This document shows, piece after piece, positions 28,297 through 37,656 of a stretch of 64,000 nt of DNA. The stretch is taken from NCBI GenBank assembly GCA_019090615.1, contig JAHRVQ010000025.1, positions 17,670-81,669 on the forward strand, in the 5' to 3' direction. The stretch's first letter is position 1. Each line of letters begins with the position of its first letter. This stretch comes from Pseudomonadales bacterium. Lineage in GTDB: Bacteria; Pseudomonadota; Gammaproteobacteria; Pseudomonadales; Azotimanducaceae. The position numbers and the translations under genes are program-made. Below the pieces are notes generated by a model that did not search any database, had not been told where the DNA came from, and worked only from the letters and a program-made list of their open reading frames with translations.

Positions 28297-28782
28297 TTAG
28301 ATTATCCATAGTGCTATCAGGCCAGCAATTATTGGTAACGGCACGGATAACAGATAACGACGCAGCGCAAATTTAGCGCCCATTAAAGGGATTTCAAAAG
28401 ACAATATTCGATGGAATGCCAATGCTGACCAGGCAGTGATGAGTGAAACCATCTGCGCCTGCCCTGCTCCCGCTTCAATAAGCACAACTGCCAGAGGAAA
28501 CGCTACCATCGGTCCGCCAGGAAGGAGAGCGCCTATAACCCCAGCCACAAGTATACCTGTAATGCCTGACTCTGAACCAACATACGCAACCACCTGTTCC
28601 TGTGGCAGTAGCTGCGCAATAAATCCTGCCGCAATAAGTGCCAGCGGCAATCGTAATGCGAGGCTTTTAAGTTGCACCCAAGCCTGGGTTAATGCTTGCT
28701 TATGCGGTGGCACGGTTTGCATCTGAGCCCAACCTGACATACCTGTCAAAATTACCGCTAGTATGACAAACGATACTAACAT
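28297..28782 (-). CDS. Permease half-protein B (ArsP/UPF0718-like)
   Basis: 161 residues, four to five membrane spans. The conserved block GALLPGGPMVAFPL and the following TAWSALAFHRILSFEIPLMG are those of the permease family that includes ArsP and UPF0718 proteins. Full-length relatives carry two such halves in one chain; here they are separate genes. The ATG lies inside the end of the upstream half-gene (7-bp overlap), and its AAGGAACAGCA ribosome site is within that gene, so the two halves are coupled. Substrate unknown. Confidence 0.75.
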   Translation of the reverse strand: MLVSFVILAVILTGMSGWAQMQTVPPHKQALTQAWVQLKSLALRLPLALIAAGFIAQLLPQEQVVAYVGSESGITGILVAGVIGALLPGGPMVAFPLAVVLIEAGAGQAQMVSLITAWSALAFHRILSFEIPLMGAKFALRRYLLSVPLPIIAGLIALWII

Positions 28783-29369
28783 TGCTGTTCCTTTTCGTTG
28801 GCTTTAACTGCTTCTTGTGAGTCAATAGAATCATCTGATTGAGCTGAACCAAACAGCCAATGGGCGTAATAACCGGCGAATATGGCCAGTGGCAAGGAAA
28901 CCAACATCCTTAAAAAAATAAAATCTGCTTCAAAAAAAGCAAGCTCCCATATTAGAATTCGGTTGATGCCGATGAGTGACCAGGCAGTGAGGAAATTAAT
29001 ACAAATGCCATAGCTAGCACCACTTCTCTGTAATACCAGTACGATGGGAAATGCAGCAAAAGGTCCGCCGGGTATCAACGCACCTGCAACACTGGCGATT
29101 AACTGACCCTTAAAACCACTCTTATTACCTAACCACTTTTTGACAAATTCATGAGGCACCAAAGCTTGGCCATATCCGCCTACCAACATCGCAGCAACAA
29201 TGACTGGCGATATTTTTAGTAATAAATAGAAGCTGCTAACCAGGCTTGTAAATACGCTATTATGGCCTGACTTAATATAAAGTAAGATGCCAGTAGAGAG
29301 TGCCAATGCAGCAAATATTATGGTCATCCAGTCGATATTTGATTGCAACTGCCGCCAGTTAATTTTCAC
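28776..29369 (-). CDS. Permease half-protein A (ArsP/UPF0718-like)
   Basis: 197 residues with about five membrane spans and a charged C-terminal tail. Its block GALIPGGPFAAFPI followed by TAWSLIGINRILIWELAFFE is homologous to the corresponding part of the downstream half-protein. The start is GTG with AAGG upstream. It probably forms a heterodimeric transporter with half B, the N-terminal half of ArsP-like permeases corresponding to this gene. Substrate unknown. Confidence 0.75.
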   Translation of the reverse strand: MKINWRQLQSNIDWMTIIFAALALSTGILLYIKSGHNSVFTSLVSSFYLLLKISPVIVAAMLVGGYGQALVPHEFVKKWLGNKSGFKGQLIASVAGALIPGGPFAAFPIVLVLQRSGASYGICINFLTAWSLIGINRILIWELAFFEADFIFLRMLVSLPLAIFAGYYAHWLFGSAQSDDSIDSQEAVKANEKEQQC

Positions 29370-29756
29370 AGATCACCTTCTTATTCATGTAACTCGCCGT
29401 TTGTAGCCTTAATGCTTGTATTAGGTTGTTTTTTACTTAATTTTTTCTTACTTAGACTGTTCTTATAGCCCTAGGATTACCTTGCCGGCCCCATAAAAGT
29501 CGCTCGGGTGTTTCTTGGGTATTGGCAAATGCTTATCCCAATGGTCAAATTGGGGATGCTTAGATGATGAGTTTTTCCTGGAATCAGTGTATGCCAGAGG
29601 GAGACAAGCTACGGTTTTAACGAGCTACGGTTTGGACAAGCTACGATGCGGTTAAACTCTGGCGTTCTAGTTGGGCTGGATGAGTTAAAATGTTCTCCAT
29701 TAAATCAACACCATACAGTATCCTGTTAATGTTTTCACGAAGCCAGGAGGCAAAAA
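29370..29756. other. Divergent intergenic region, 387 bp
   Basis: Between the permease pair and the kinase gene. Contains a small hairpin near 29535-29557 (ATCCCAAT against ATTGGGGAT) and the 16-bp triplication at 29604-29651. No operator recognised. Confidence 0.5.
29604..29651. repeat. 16-bp tandem triplication
   Basis: acaagctacggtttta (29604-29619), acgagctacggtttgg (29620-29635), acaagctacgatgcgg (29636-29651). About 105 bp upstream of the kinase gene. Confidence 0.85.
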
Positions 29757-30416
29757 ATGAAGAATTCGGCGGCAGTCCCTTCAGCGTCCGACAAAGGCAT
29801 GATCATTTTTTTAAATGGCTCATCCAGCGCAGGTAAATCCACCCTGGCTGATGCGTTACAGGAACAGCTCAATGATGCTTTTCTGCATATTTCACTTGAT
29901 CAATTTAGAGATAGTTTACCCGGTAAATATAGAGGTCTTAATGCGCCTACAGGCACCACTGGCGCAGGCGGAATGAATGTCGTGCCAATAACTGATATTG
30001 ACAGGCCTTATACAGCCATTCAGTTCGGCCCAGAGGGTTTAAAAATGCTCAGCGGAATGCGACGCGCCATAGCTTCACTCGCAGCAGCAGGAAATAACAT
30101 TATCATCGACGATATTCTTTTTGAACCTGCGTTTCTAAAGGACTATCTCGAAGTACTGCAGCCTTTCTCAGTAGTATTTGTTGGCGTACGTTGTCCAGAA
30201 AAAGTTATTGCTAAACGAGAGGTTCTACGCCCAGGTCGTTTTCCCGGTACCGCTATCGGACATTTTGATATCTGTCATGTGCATAAACTTTATGATGTGG
30301 AAGTGGATACTTCCCTTTCCAGCCCTCAGGAATGTGCCGAACTGGTCATCAAATTTCTCCAGTCTCAATCTCCTGGTGCATTTGATCAATTATCTAACCT
30401 TGAAATAAAAAGCTAA
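29757..30416 (+). CDS. Chloramphenicol 3-O-phosphotransferase-like P-loop kinase
   Basis: 219 residues. Matches the chloramphenicol phosphotransferase family by order of motifs: Walker A GSSSAGKS near residue 21, a catalytic-type Asp in SLDQF, the block IIIDDILFEPAFL, the Arg-rich lid VGVRCPEKVIAKRE and the terminal YDVEVDTS. In Streptomyces the family inactivates chloramphenicol in the producer; in proteobacteria the substrate is generally unknown, so resistance should not be assumed. AGGAGG lies before the ATG. The sirtuin gene follows in the same direction. Confidence 0.82.
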   Translation: MKNSAAVPSASDKGMIIFLNGSSSAGKSTLADALQEQLNDAFLHISLDQFRDSLPGKYRGLNAPTGTTGAGGMNVVPITDIDRPYTAIQFGPEGLKMLSGMRRAIASLAAAGNNIIIDDILFEPAFLKDYLEVLQPFSVVFVGVRCPEKVIAKREVLRPGRFPGTAIGHFDICHVHKLYDVEVDTSLSSPQECAELVIKFLQSQSPGAFDQLSNLEIKS

Positions 30417-30532
30417 ACCGAGCACCCTTGCTTGCAGGCCATCTATTTATACAGCTTATACCAGCGCCTCCAAGTAAAACCGTAATAGAGGCTCAATCAG
30501 CGCAGCAGCGTACATTAAAATACGGATCGAAT

Positions 30533-31315
30533 ATGGCAACGCAAACAATTTCAGAAGAAGAATTAATGGCATTTCGGCAACAACTCAAAGAAGCCAATGA
30601 TATTGTTGTTTTCACCGGTGCAGGGATCAGCACCGAATCCGGAATACCTGATTTTCGAGGTCCCAATGGTATCTGGAAGTCTATACAGCCTATTGATTTT
30701 TCGGATTTTGTGGCTTCAGAGGAAGTAAAAAAAGAATCCTGGAGAAGAAAGTTTTCAACCACTGGAGGGATGAATTTAAACATAGATGGCGCTGAACCTA
30801 ATGCCGGTCATCGGGCCATTGCCGAGCTGGCAACTTTAGGTAAGCTTGGTAGTATTATTACCCAGAATGTAGATGGCCTGCACCAAAAGTCGGGCGTACC
30901 CGAGGAGCAGATTATTGAGCTACATGGTAATGCCAATTACGCTGCCTGCCTCGATTGCAGTAAGCGATACGAACTGGACGATATTCGTCAGGTATTCTTG
31001 CAAGACGAGACATTACCTATCTGTGATCATTGTTCAGGCAGCATAAAAACCGCCACTATTTCTTTTGGTCAAGCGATGCCGGTCAAGGCAATGGAGTTCG
31101 CACAACAGGCGACGCTAAAGTGTGATTTGTTTATGGCCATCGGTTCTTCGTTGACAGTCTATCCAGCTGCTGGGTTTCCTCGATTAGCTAAGCAAAACGG
31201 AGCCCGATTGATAATCCTGAATAACGAAGCAACTGATCTTGATCAGATCTGTGATCTGGTACTTCACTATCCAATTGGTGCGACCCTTACCGCTGGTTTA
31301 AGTCTACTGGCTTAA
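30533..31315 (+). CDS. Sir2-family NAD-dependent protein deacylase
   Basis: 260 residues from ATG 30533; a TTG 35 codons earlier (30428) would add a sequence unlike the family. Motifs: GAGISTESGIPDFRG near 29, QNVDGLHQKSG, the catalytic His in IELHGN near 130, and a four-Cys zinc site (CLDC and CDHC). It removes acyl groups from lysines using NAD+. Downstream of the CPT-like kinase by 116 bp, possibly on one transcript. Confidence 0.92.
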   Translation: MATQTISEEELMAFRQQLKEANDIVVFTGAGISTESGIPDFRGPNGIWKSIQPIDFSDFVASEEVKKESWRRKFSTTGGMNLNIDGAEPNAGHRAIAELATLGKLGSIITQNVDGLHQKSGVPEEQIIELHGNANYAACLDCSKRYELDDIRQVFLQDETLPICDHCSGSIKTATISFGQAMPVKAMEFAQQATLKCDLFMAIGSSLTVYPAAGFPRLAKQNGARLIILNNEATDLDQICDLVLHYPIGATLTAGLSLLA

Positions 31316-31384
31316 GTCAGCTGGACAGCAACATCTGGCTTGACAGTGCTGATTTGAAGAAAGTTAATGGATAACCGTTCAACG

Positions 31385-32398
31385 CTACCCTGAGTCAACA
31401 ATTGAGCGAACTAACTTAACCAGTTCGTTAATATCTAACGGTTTGTTGATAAAATATTTGATTTCCCCTGCGCCATTTAATGGCGGAGAAATTATTTGCG
31501 ATCCTGTACCAGGCTCCGTACTAGATTCTAAACCACATAATACAATAGGCAATTCTTTGTTCACCGCTAATAACGCTGTGGCCAACGCTATGCCTGAAAG
31601 CTCCGGCATTAAATGGTCAACAATAACCAGATCAATTTTGGATTGGTGATTTTTATAATGCTCCAGCGCCTCGATTGCGCTGGTAAATGCGCTGACCAGA
31701 TAGTTATGGCCTTGTAGTAACTCAGTAAGGAACTCTGTGATAGAGGCTTCATCGTCCACCACCATGATCCGTTTCGGCGCCCTGGCATCACTTTTTATAT
31801 CATCTGCGGCGGCCATTCGACTCGCTTTCTGGTCTTTAATCAGCTTTGTGGCCCGTTGAAGTCCTGAATAAACTTCCCCTTGATAACGTTGAATTGCCAC
31901 CAGGCGCTCTCCAGCTAGCACGTCACCTTCTTCCAGCATCATGGCGATTAATTCCGTATAACCCAACGTGGTAGTAAGGGCATTGCTGATATCGTGGATA
32001 AATTTTCGATTTGGTTGAACACCCTGATGCAACTGCGACGCGAGCGCTACCTGTTCTGAGATATCCTGGATGAGTAATATTCGCGGTTGATTATTTTCCG
32101 CATTTTCGGGGAACGCCTGGTTTTGGTCTTCTGGCAAGCACTTTAGTTGCCCATATGAGGAGCCTTGCTGGAGCTTAAATTGTATTTGATGTAATTTACC
32201 TGGCTGCTGCAAGGCAATTGTAAGTTGCTGTTGCGAATCGGGGTGCACAGCCTGGGAGAATTCATCTCCTCGCGCCAGGTTTAAAAAACTAGCAGCAAAT
32301 CGATTCAAATTAATAACAATACCAGCTGAATCAATTGCAATTATCGCTGAATCAATACCATCGAACAGTCCGAGTGAGAATGAATACTTACCAGGCAT
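31385..32398 (-). CDS. PAS - HisKA-like - response regulator receiver protein lacking an ATPase domain
   Basis: 337 residues. A PAS-like sensor (about 10-120) is followed by a histidine-phosphotransfer-type helix with FIHDISNALTTTLGY (His near 133), then directly by a receiver domain (210-335) with phospho-acceptor Asp in IVDHLMPE (near 260) and the Lys in FINKPLD. The HATPase domain that should lie between them is absent, so it cannot autophosphorylate alone. It may act as a phosphorelay acceptor for another kinase, such as the hybrid kinase at 33850. Low abundance of charged signal residues argues against membrane location. Confidence 0.8.
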   Translation of the reverse strand: MPGKYSFSLGLFDGIDSAIIAIDSAGIVINLNRFAASFLNLARGDEFSQAVHPDSQQQLTIALQQPGKLHQIQFKLQQGSSYGQLKCLPEDQNQAFPENAENNQPRILLIQDISEQVALASQLHQGVQPNRKFIHDISNALTTTLGYTELIAMMLEEGDVLAGERLVAIQRYQGEVYSGLQRATKLIKDQKASRMAAADDIKSDARAPKRIMVVDDEASITEFLTELLQGHNYLVSAFTSAIEALEHYKNHQSKIDLVIVDHLMPELSGIALATALLAVNKELPIVLCGLESSTEPGTGSQIISPPLNGAGEIKYFINKPLDINELVKLVRSIVDSG

Positions 32399-32530
32399 GG
32401 TTGATCCTTATCACGGTTTTAATACTGATCTATGAAACCTAAAGCTCAAAATTTTATATATACACTTATAATTGACCCGTGGGGGTTTTTTAAACCCTGC
32501 CTCAGGTAGGCAACTACTGACTTATACTGT

Positions 32531-32558
32531 TGGTTCGTTCTAACTGGTTCGTTCTAAC
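32531..32558. repeat. 14-bp tandem duplication (x2, exact)
   Basis: tggttcgttctaac at 32531-32544 and 32545-32558. Confidence 0.92.
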
Positions 32559-32813
32559 GTTTAACTCATGCTGATCAGGAAACGTTCTTTTGCTCACTGT
32601 GCTAGATGCGTTATTCAGCCCGTGAAACCCACTATTCATCTGTCACCCTGTTTGCCTGATCACTATAACCGCTACAGTTTAGAATAGGTAGATTTAGAGT
32701 TAGCATTCATGATTGTAGTTTTATAGCTCAAATAAATTATCGGCTGTTTTATTGCTTACGATATCAATCTTCAAGCGGCTTACGGAAGCGCTGAGATAGT
32801 TTACGATTTCGCC

Positions 32814-32852
32814 GCTCTATACAGACGTTCTATACAGACGCTCTATACATAA
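32814..32852. repeat. 13-bp tandem repeat (x3, last diverged)
   Basis: gctctatacagac (32814-32826), gttctatacagac (32827-32839), gctctatacataa (32840-32852). Confidence 0.88.
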
Positions 32853-32968
32853 GCCTAGAGCCCCAGAAAACGATAGCGCCAACATCCTCTGCCTCTACTT
32901 CTCGTTAGATGACATTTTCCAGGTCCACTTCCATGGTCTATATTAAGTAACAGCGATAGGAATTAATA

Positions 32969-33847
32969 ATGACGAACCTCAATTTGAAGCCGGACGACAT
33001 AAGTTTAGCTGCGCGTACACTAACGGTAGATGATATTCCGAACTGTTCAATATCTGACCAGTTAATACTCGAGCTAATTACTGATGAAGACGTAGATATA
33101 GAGCAATTGGCAGCGGTAATTCAGGAGAACCCTTCACTAGCAACAATGATCATAGGCATGGCAAATTCAGCGTATTTTAGCCCACCGTCGCCTATTCTCA
33201 ACACCCGAGACGCTATCATTAAAGTATTAGGCATGGGAATGGTCAAGAGTGTCGTACTTAGCGTTGTTCTGGGTCCACGTATCGACCTTAGTCGTTGCCC
33301 TGCTTTTTCTGTGATTGATTACTGGACCGACAGCCTTAGCGCCGCAAAATTTTGTCAGAAGCTTGTTCAACAAAGTATATTAAAGAAGCAGATATCGGTA
33401 GATCAAATCTATTTATGCGCACTACTAGCGGGTTTAGGCGAGCTTATTTTGCTACATCACTATCCTGAAGAAATGAACGAATTGATCATTGCCAGCGAAA
33501 ATAATTTAGCTGATTACGTCAATGCTCAAAAAGAAGTTTTTGGTATCAATCAATCTGAAGTTGGCGTATTAATCGGCACACGCTGGGCACTACCTGAAAT
33601 CGTGGTGACCACCATGCAACGTTGTTTACAGGCTGATTATAAAGGTGATGATTGGCAAGTAAGTTATCTTGTCGGCGAAGTTATATTGCAGCTCAGCAGG
33701 ATACGTAGTGGCGAACAGAAATTAGTTCTATCACCTACCGCTGAAACCATTTTGCAGAAATCATCAGCAGAATGTGGATTAGACGAGCTACCCCCATTAC
33801 GTACTGACCTGAGTGTTATAGCGCAACATCTAGCTACCCAGGTATAA
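32969..33847 (+). CDS. HDOD-domain signalling protein
   Basis: 292 residues, an HDOD domain: a degenerate HD-type fold lacking nuclease/phosphodiesterase metal ligands and used for regulation. Typical blocks are the ITDEDVDIEQLAAVIQENPSLA helix start, ANSAYFSP and the DAIIKVLGM turn. It ends two bases before the hybrid kinase gene, so the two are an operon and probably one signalling unit. A good ribosome site (AGGAATTAATA) precedes the ATG. Confidence 0.88.
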   Translation: MTNLNLKPDDISLAARTLTVDDIPNCSISDQLILELITDEDVDIEQLAAVIQENPSLATMIIGMANSAYFSPPSPILNTRDAIIKVLGMGMVKSVVLSVVLGPRIDLSRCPAFSVIDYWTDSLSAAKFCQKLVQQSILKKQISVDQIYLCALLAGLGELILLHHYPEEMNELIIASENNLADYVNAQKEVFGINQSEVGVLIGTRWALPEIVVTTMQRCLQADYKGDDWQVSYLVGEVILQLSRIRSGEQKLVLSPTAETILQKSSAECGLDELPPLRTDLSVIAQHLATQV

Positions 33848-33849
33848 CC

Positions 33850-35646
33850 ATGCCGCAAGATACAATGTTGCAAGATACAATGTTGCAAGAAACAATGAGT
33901 CTGCTGCGTCAGCAGTTTTTAGGCTTAAACCGTGTTTTATCCACAGTAATGGAATTAATCTCTAATGGCTTAATGTTTGACGACGACGAAGCACTGCTCA
34001 AATATGCGGCAAAGTTACTTGTTAGTAAGCATAGCTTCTGTATGTGCGCTATACATCTAGTGACACCGCAAAAATTGCGTCTTGCCAGTGCCATTTCTGA
34101 AGCGGCTATCATCGACCCCAGTATAAGCTCTGAGGCTGATAGTGTCTGGGTCATTGCCTGTGAGCATCTAGCCCAACAGTTACTCGATCAGAAAAGTGAC
34201 AAACTGATTAAACGCCGCGCCTCTGACTCCATCTATTATGCTGTGCCCATTATATACAGGGACGAAACACTCGCGATCTTAACCGTTAATGCTAAAACTG
34301 TTGATGATAACCATCCACAGTTACTTTCGATCTTTGGCCGGATATTGACCAGTGTATTGATTAACACCAGACAAAATCAAAACCTCGCGCAAGCGGTGTT
34401 ACAGCGTACAGAACAGCTTGAGGCAGCATGGAAAATCGCTGATCAAAGCTCCAGGGCAAAATCACAGTTTCTTACTAATATGAGTCATGAATATTTGACG
34501 CCACTTAATACAATTGTAGGATCATGCGCCCTGATAACTGAAACTGATCTAACTGGAACTCAAAGAGAGTATACCAACGCAATTGTTGCATCCTCAGAAA
34601 AATTGCAATCAATGGTCAATGAGTTGCTTGATTATTCGCAAAGTGAAAGTGGCACGTTGGCTATACAAATCCTGCCAACCCATTTACCCAACTTATTACA
34701 AACCCTGCATGATGAATTCGTCCCGCAAGCGGACCTAAAAGGTCTCAAATTCGAATTACTACAATCAACTGATTTACCAGAAACGGTAGCGATTGACTCT
34801 CAGCGAGTGAGCCAAATATTACGTAATCTTATTTCCAACAGCATTAAATTTACTCAAGCGGGAAGTATTACTCTCGATGTCTATGCCGAGAACCCTTCTC
34901 TTAAAAAAGCAGCTTTTAAAAAGGCTGAATTCAATGAAAATGAACAGTACCCGCCCACAATTCATTTCTCTGTCATAGACACCGGCATAGGGATAGAAAA
35001 ACCGGATCTAGCCAGCATATTCGAAGCTTTTCATCAAGTAGATGGTTCACCAACCCGAAGTTATCAGGGTGTTGGCCTGGGATTGGCCACTAGCCAAAGT
35101 ATGGCTCGGTTGCTTGGCGCAGAGATTCAGGCAACCAGTACACCAGGCATGGGGTCAAGATTTAATTTGGCGCTGCCTGTTCCAGACCTGGTCATTGATG
35201 AACCGCTGCGTACGTCAGAGCTCGTGCCCAGCACTATCTCCTTTAAACAAGATGATGCCAACCAATATCCGTCAACACTTTGTGTCGATGTGTTACTTGT
35301 GGAAGACAACATTATCAATCAGAAACTAGCTGCCCGCCTACTTGAAAAATTGGGCTGCAAGGTAGATATAGCCAACGACGGGATTGAAGCAGTCGAAAAA
35401 TTCAGCCAGTCATCCTACGACCTGATATTTATGGATTGTCAGATGCCTCGTATGGATGGTTTTGAAGCAACCAGTAATATTCGGCAACTGGAAGGAGAAA
35501 AACATACCCCCATTGTTGCCCTGACCGCGAATAGTTTACCGGCAGACCGGGCCCGGTCTTATCGAGCAGGTATGGACGAATTTCTTACCAAACCCATCTT
35601 GAAAGAAACACTCCGCCAGGCCATTCTGAAATGGGCAGTGCATTAG
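33850..35646 (+). CDS. Hybrid sensor histidine kinase (GAF - HisKA - HATPase - REC)
   Basis: 598 residues, no membrane span. GAF-like sensor about 40-170, coiled coil, H-box NMSHEYLTPLN with His near 213, HATPase with N-box NLISNSIKFTQ, DTGIGIE and GVGLGLAT (about 320-450), and a C-terminal receiver (478-595) with Asp in IFMDCQMPR near 527. All catalytic residues are present. The N-terminus is built from a 15-bp triplication encoding QDTML-type pentads, which gives four in-frame ATGs at 33850, 33865, 33880 and 33895. Coupled to the HDOD gene upstream. Confidence 0.92.
   Translation: MPQDTMLQDTMLQETMSLLRQQFLGLNRVLSTVMELISNGLMFDDDEALLKYAAKLLVSKHSFCMCAIHLVTPQKLRLASAISEAAIIDPSISSEADSVWVIACEHLAQQLLDQKSDKLIKRRASDSIYYAVPIIYRDETLAILTVNAKTVDDNHPQLLSIFGRILTSVLINTRQNQNLAQAVLQRTEQLEAAWKIADQSSRAKSQFLTNMSHEYLTPLNTIVGSCALITETDLTGTQREYTNAIVASSEKLQSMVNELLDYSQSESGTLAIQILPTHLPNLLQTLHDEFVPQADLKGLKFELLQSTDLPETVAIDSQRVSQILRNLISNSIKFTQAGSITLDVYAENPSLKKAAFKKAEFNENEQYPPTIHFSVIDTGIGIEKPDLASIFEAFHQVDGSPTRSYQGVGLGLATSQSMARLLGAEIQATSTPGMGSRFNLALPVPDLVIDEPLRTSELVPSTISFKQDDANQYPSTLCVDVLLVEDNIINQKLAARLLEKLGCKVDIANDGIEAVEKFSQSSYDLIFMDCQMPRMDGFEATSNIRQLEGEKHTPIVALTANSLPADRARSYRAGMDEFLTKPILKETLRQAILKWAVH
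33855..33899 (+). repeat. 15-bp tandem triplication inside a coding N-terminus
   Basis: gcaagatacaatgtt (33855-33869), exact copy 33870-33884, and gcaagaaacaatgag (33885-33899). In frame, each unit encodes Gln-(Asp/Glu)-Thr-Met-(Leu/Ser) and contains an ATG. Confidence 0.93.
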
Positions 35647-35780
35647 TCAAGCCTTGCAGTACTAATACAACAATGTGACTGCTGGTTTTATAAGCAGGTT
35701 TTCTCGACTTTCATTTCATCTGTATCACGAGCACAGGTATTTGATATAATTAAGGACCAGGTTGCCAGGTAGTCACCCGC

Positions 35781-37043
35781 TTGTTCCTTAAAAACATCAC
35801 CTTTCAGATGCTGATTGCAGCGTGTGCTGCTATTGGCTTCGGTTTATTATTTGCCGACGCGCTCTGGATAGCACCCGGTAGCGATTTCCACGAATTCATT
35901 CAATTGATCAAATCGAGTTATCTTGCAGCATTAAAAATGCTTATCGCACCGATGATTTTTGTGTCTCTGATCTGTGGGGTTATCGGTATTAGTGACACCC
36001 TGCAATTAAAACAATTAGGCGGTATTACTATCGCCTACTATTTTGGGACCACCTTGATAGCGATTGTACTCGGACTGATCGCAGTTTTTTTTATTCACCC
36101 CTGGACTAATTATCCTGCCACAATGGACTTCGTCGGCGATTTCCCGGCGGGGAAAATGATCGCCTCCGACAGCGACTCCATTCTAGGCGTATTACAAAAT
36201 CTCGGCTCACTAGCGCTAACTAATCCGCTTACTGCGTTAACCGAACTCAATATTCTTGGCATAGTGACTAACGCCCTGCTAATCGGTATTGCGATGGTTG
36301 TTGTATTGCCCTCCGACAGTCCGTTGTTAATGACTATGCGGCATTTAAACAGTGTAATAATGAAAATATTGCAATGGGTTATTAAATTATTACCCATCGG
36401 AATATTCGCGATTTTACTAGATTTCACCTTAGCCTTGTCCGTCGGCGACGGCAACTCGGTCCAGTTATTAATGCAGTTATTGCAATTTAGTTTGCTGGTG
36501 ATTGCACTAACAATGGTTCACGGCCTTGTGGTACTGCCCCTGATTGCCGCACTGGTTGCAAAAAAGAATCCCTGGCAACTACTTAAACAGATATCCCAAC
36601 CATTAATCGTTGCTTTTAGCACCTCATCTAGCGCCGCAACATTACCAGTTTCTATGCGCGCCTGTAATGAGGAATTGGCAATACATCCAGCGGTTACGAG
36701 TTTTGTACTGCCCCTGGGGGCAACCATGAATATGGATGGAACGGCATTATTTGAAGCCGTAGCGGCAGTGTTTTTAGCTTATTTGTTTGGTGTTGAGCTT
36801 TCTAATGTTGCGATTTTAACCGTTTTTTTGATGGCAATGGTTTCATCCATCGGCGCGCCGGGTATGCCATCAGCCTCAATGGCTGGTATGCAGGTGGTAC
36901 TGTTATCGGTAGGTATTCCACTTGAGGCAATCGCAATATTGCTGATTATTGAGCGGCCGCTGGACACTATACGCACAGCGCTAAATGTTGAAGGGGATAT
37001 CATTGGCGCGCTGGTTGTAGCAAGACATACACGAACGGGCTAA
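35781..37043 (+). CDS. Dicarboxylate/amino acid:cation symporter (DAACS/SLC1)
   Basis: 420 residues, eight helices plus two re-entrant hairpins of the GltP/DctA fold. Signature elements: the serine-rich hairpin AFSTSSSAATLPVSM, the Na+-site NMDGT (ATMNMDGTALFE), and the second hairpin GAPGMPSASMAG. It imports glutamate/aspartate or C4-dicarboxylates with Na+ or H+; substrate cannot be settled from sequence. No ATG gives a full first helix; TTG at 35781 is the only usable start before an in-frame stop. Its stop overlaps the convergent gene by 4 bp. Confidence 0.9.
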   Translation: MFLKNITFQMLIAACAAIGFGLLFADALWIAPGSDFHEFIQLIKSSYLAALKMLIAPMIFVSLICGVIGISDTLQLKQLGGITIAYYFGTTLIAIVLGLIAVFFIHPWTNYPATMDFVGDFPAGKMIASDSDSILGVLQNLGSLALTNPLTALTELNILGIVTNALLIGIAMVVVLPSDSPLLMTMRHLNSVIMKILQWVIKLLPIGIFAILLDFTLALSVGDGNSVQLLMQLLQFSLLVIALTMVHGLVVLPLIAALVAKKNPWQLLKQISQPLIVAFSTSSSAATLPVSMRACNEELAIHPAVTSFVLPLGATMNMDGTALFEAVAAVFLAYLFGVELSNVAILTVFLMAMVSSIGAPGMPSASMAGMQVVLLSVGIPLEAIAILLIIERPLDTIRTALNVEGDIIGALVVARHTRTG

Positions 37044-37435
37044 TCTTTTTTATATCCTGCTTCAGCGCCCAAAATCAGTTGGGAAAAATACTCGATAAAT
37101 GCCTTATGTTGCTGAGTAATTTGTAACCGCGCCAAACTTTCTTCTCCTGCCTTGGAAACCAGGTATTGGAAACAACTCGAAATTGTTTCATCCGCGCCTA
37201 ACAGCCGCTGAATTTCTTCGTTTAAATAGTCATGCAGGATACTGAGATCGACTTCTTCGATACCTGCTTTCTGCGGTGCAAGCACAGTATTGCCCCAGAC
37301 GGTGGAGATATAAACTCTAAACCGGTCCTTGTCGACAAACTCTTCCGTTATCAGACAGTCCTGCAGAATCTGTTCTATGGCGGGGGAAAAATGACTGCGT
37401 ATCTGGTTTATATCCATTGCGGCAAAGATATCCAT
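37040..37435 (-). CDS. Hypothetical cytoplasmic protein
   Basis: 131 residues from ATG 37435; a TTG at 37459 and an ATG at 37417 are alternatives, none with a clear ribosome site. The protein is acidic and mostly helical (DINQIRSHFSPAIEQILQD..., LHDYLNEEIQRLLG), with no signal peptide or membrane span. No family recognised. Tail-to-tail with the symporter gene. Confidence 0.55.
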   Translation of the reverse strand: MDIFAAMDINQIRSHFSPAIEQILQDCLITEEFVDKDRFRVYISTVWGNTVLAPQKAGIEEVDLSILHDYLNEEIQRLLGADETISSCFQYLVSKAGEESLARLQITQQHKAFIEYFSQLILGAEAGYKKD

Positions 37436-37656
37436 TGAAGTGGCAAGTTCTAAAGCCAAAAAACACTAGTATACAGCAATTTCCTGATAGCCCGTTCAGC
37501 TAAAAAGCTTTGGTTAGCTGCCATTTGTCGCTTCATTGATAAGACATTTATTCGCAACTAAAACACATCCCAGTTTTTTTACAAAACTGCGATATACTCA
37601 GCCGCTTCTGGGCATAGGATAGTTCTAAAGAAGACGCTATGACAATGCCGAGTCAT

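Larger units (their letters stand above)
32399..32968. other. Divergent intergenic region, 570 bp
   Basis: Between the PAS/REC gene and the HDOD gene. Holds a small palindrome (GGGTTT-TTT-AAACCC near 32485-32500) and two short tandem duplications listed separately. No coding segment or RNA recognised. AGGAATTAATA precedes the HDOD ATG. Confidence 0.5.
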
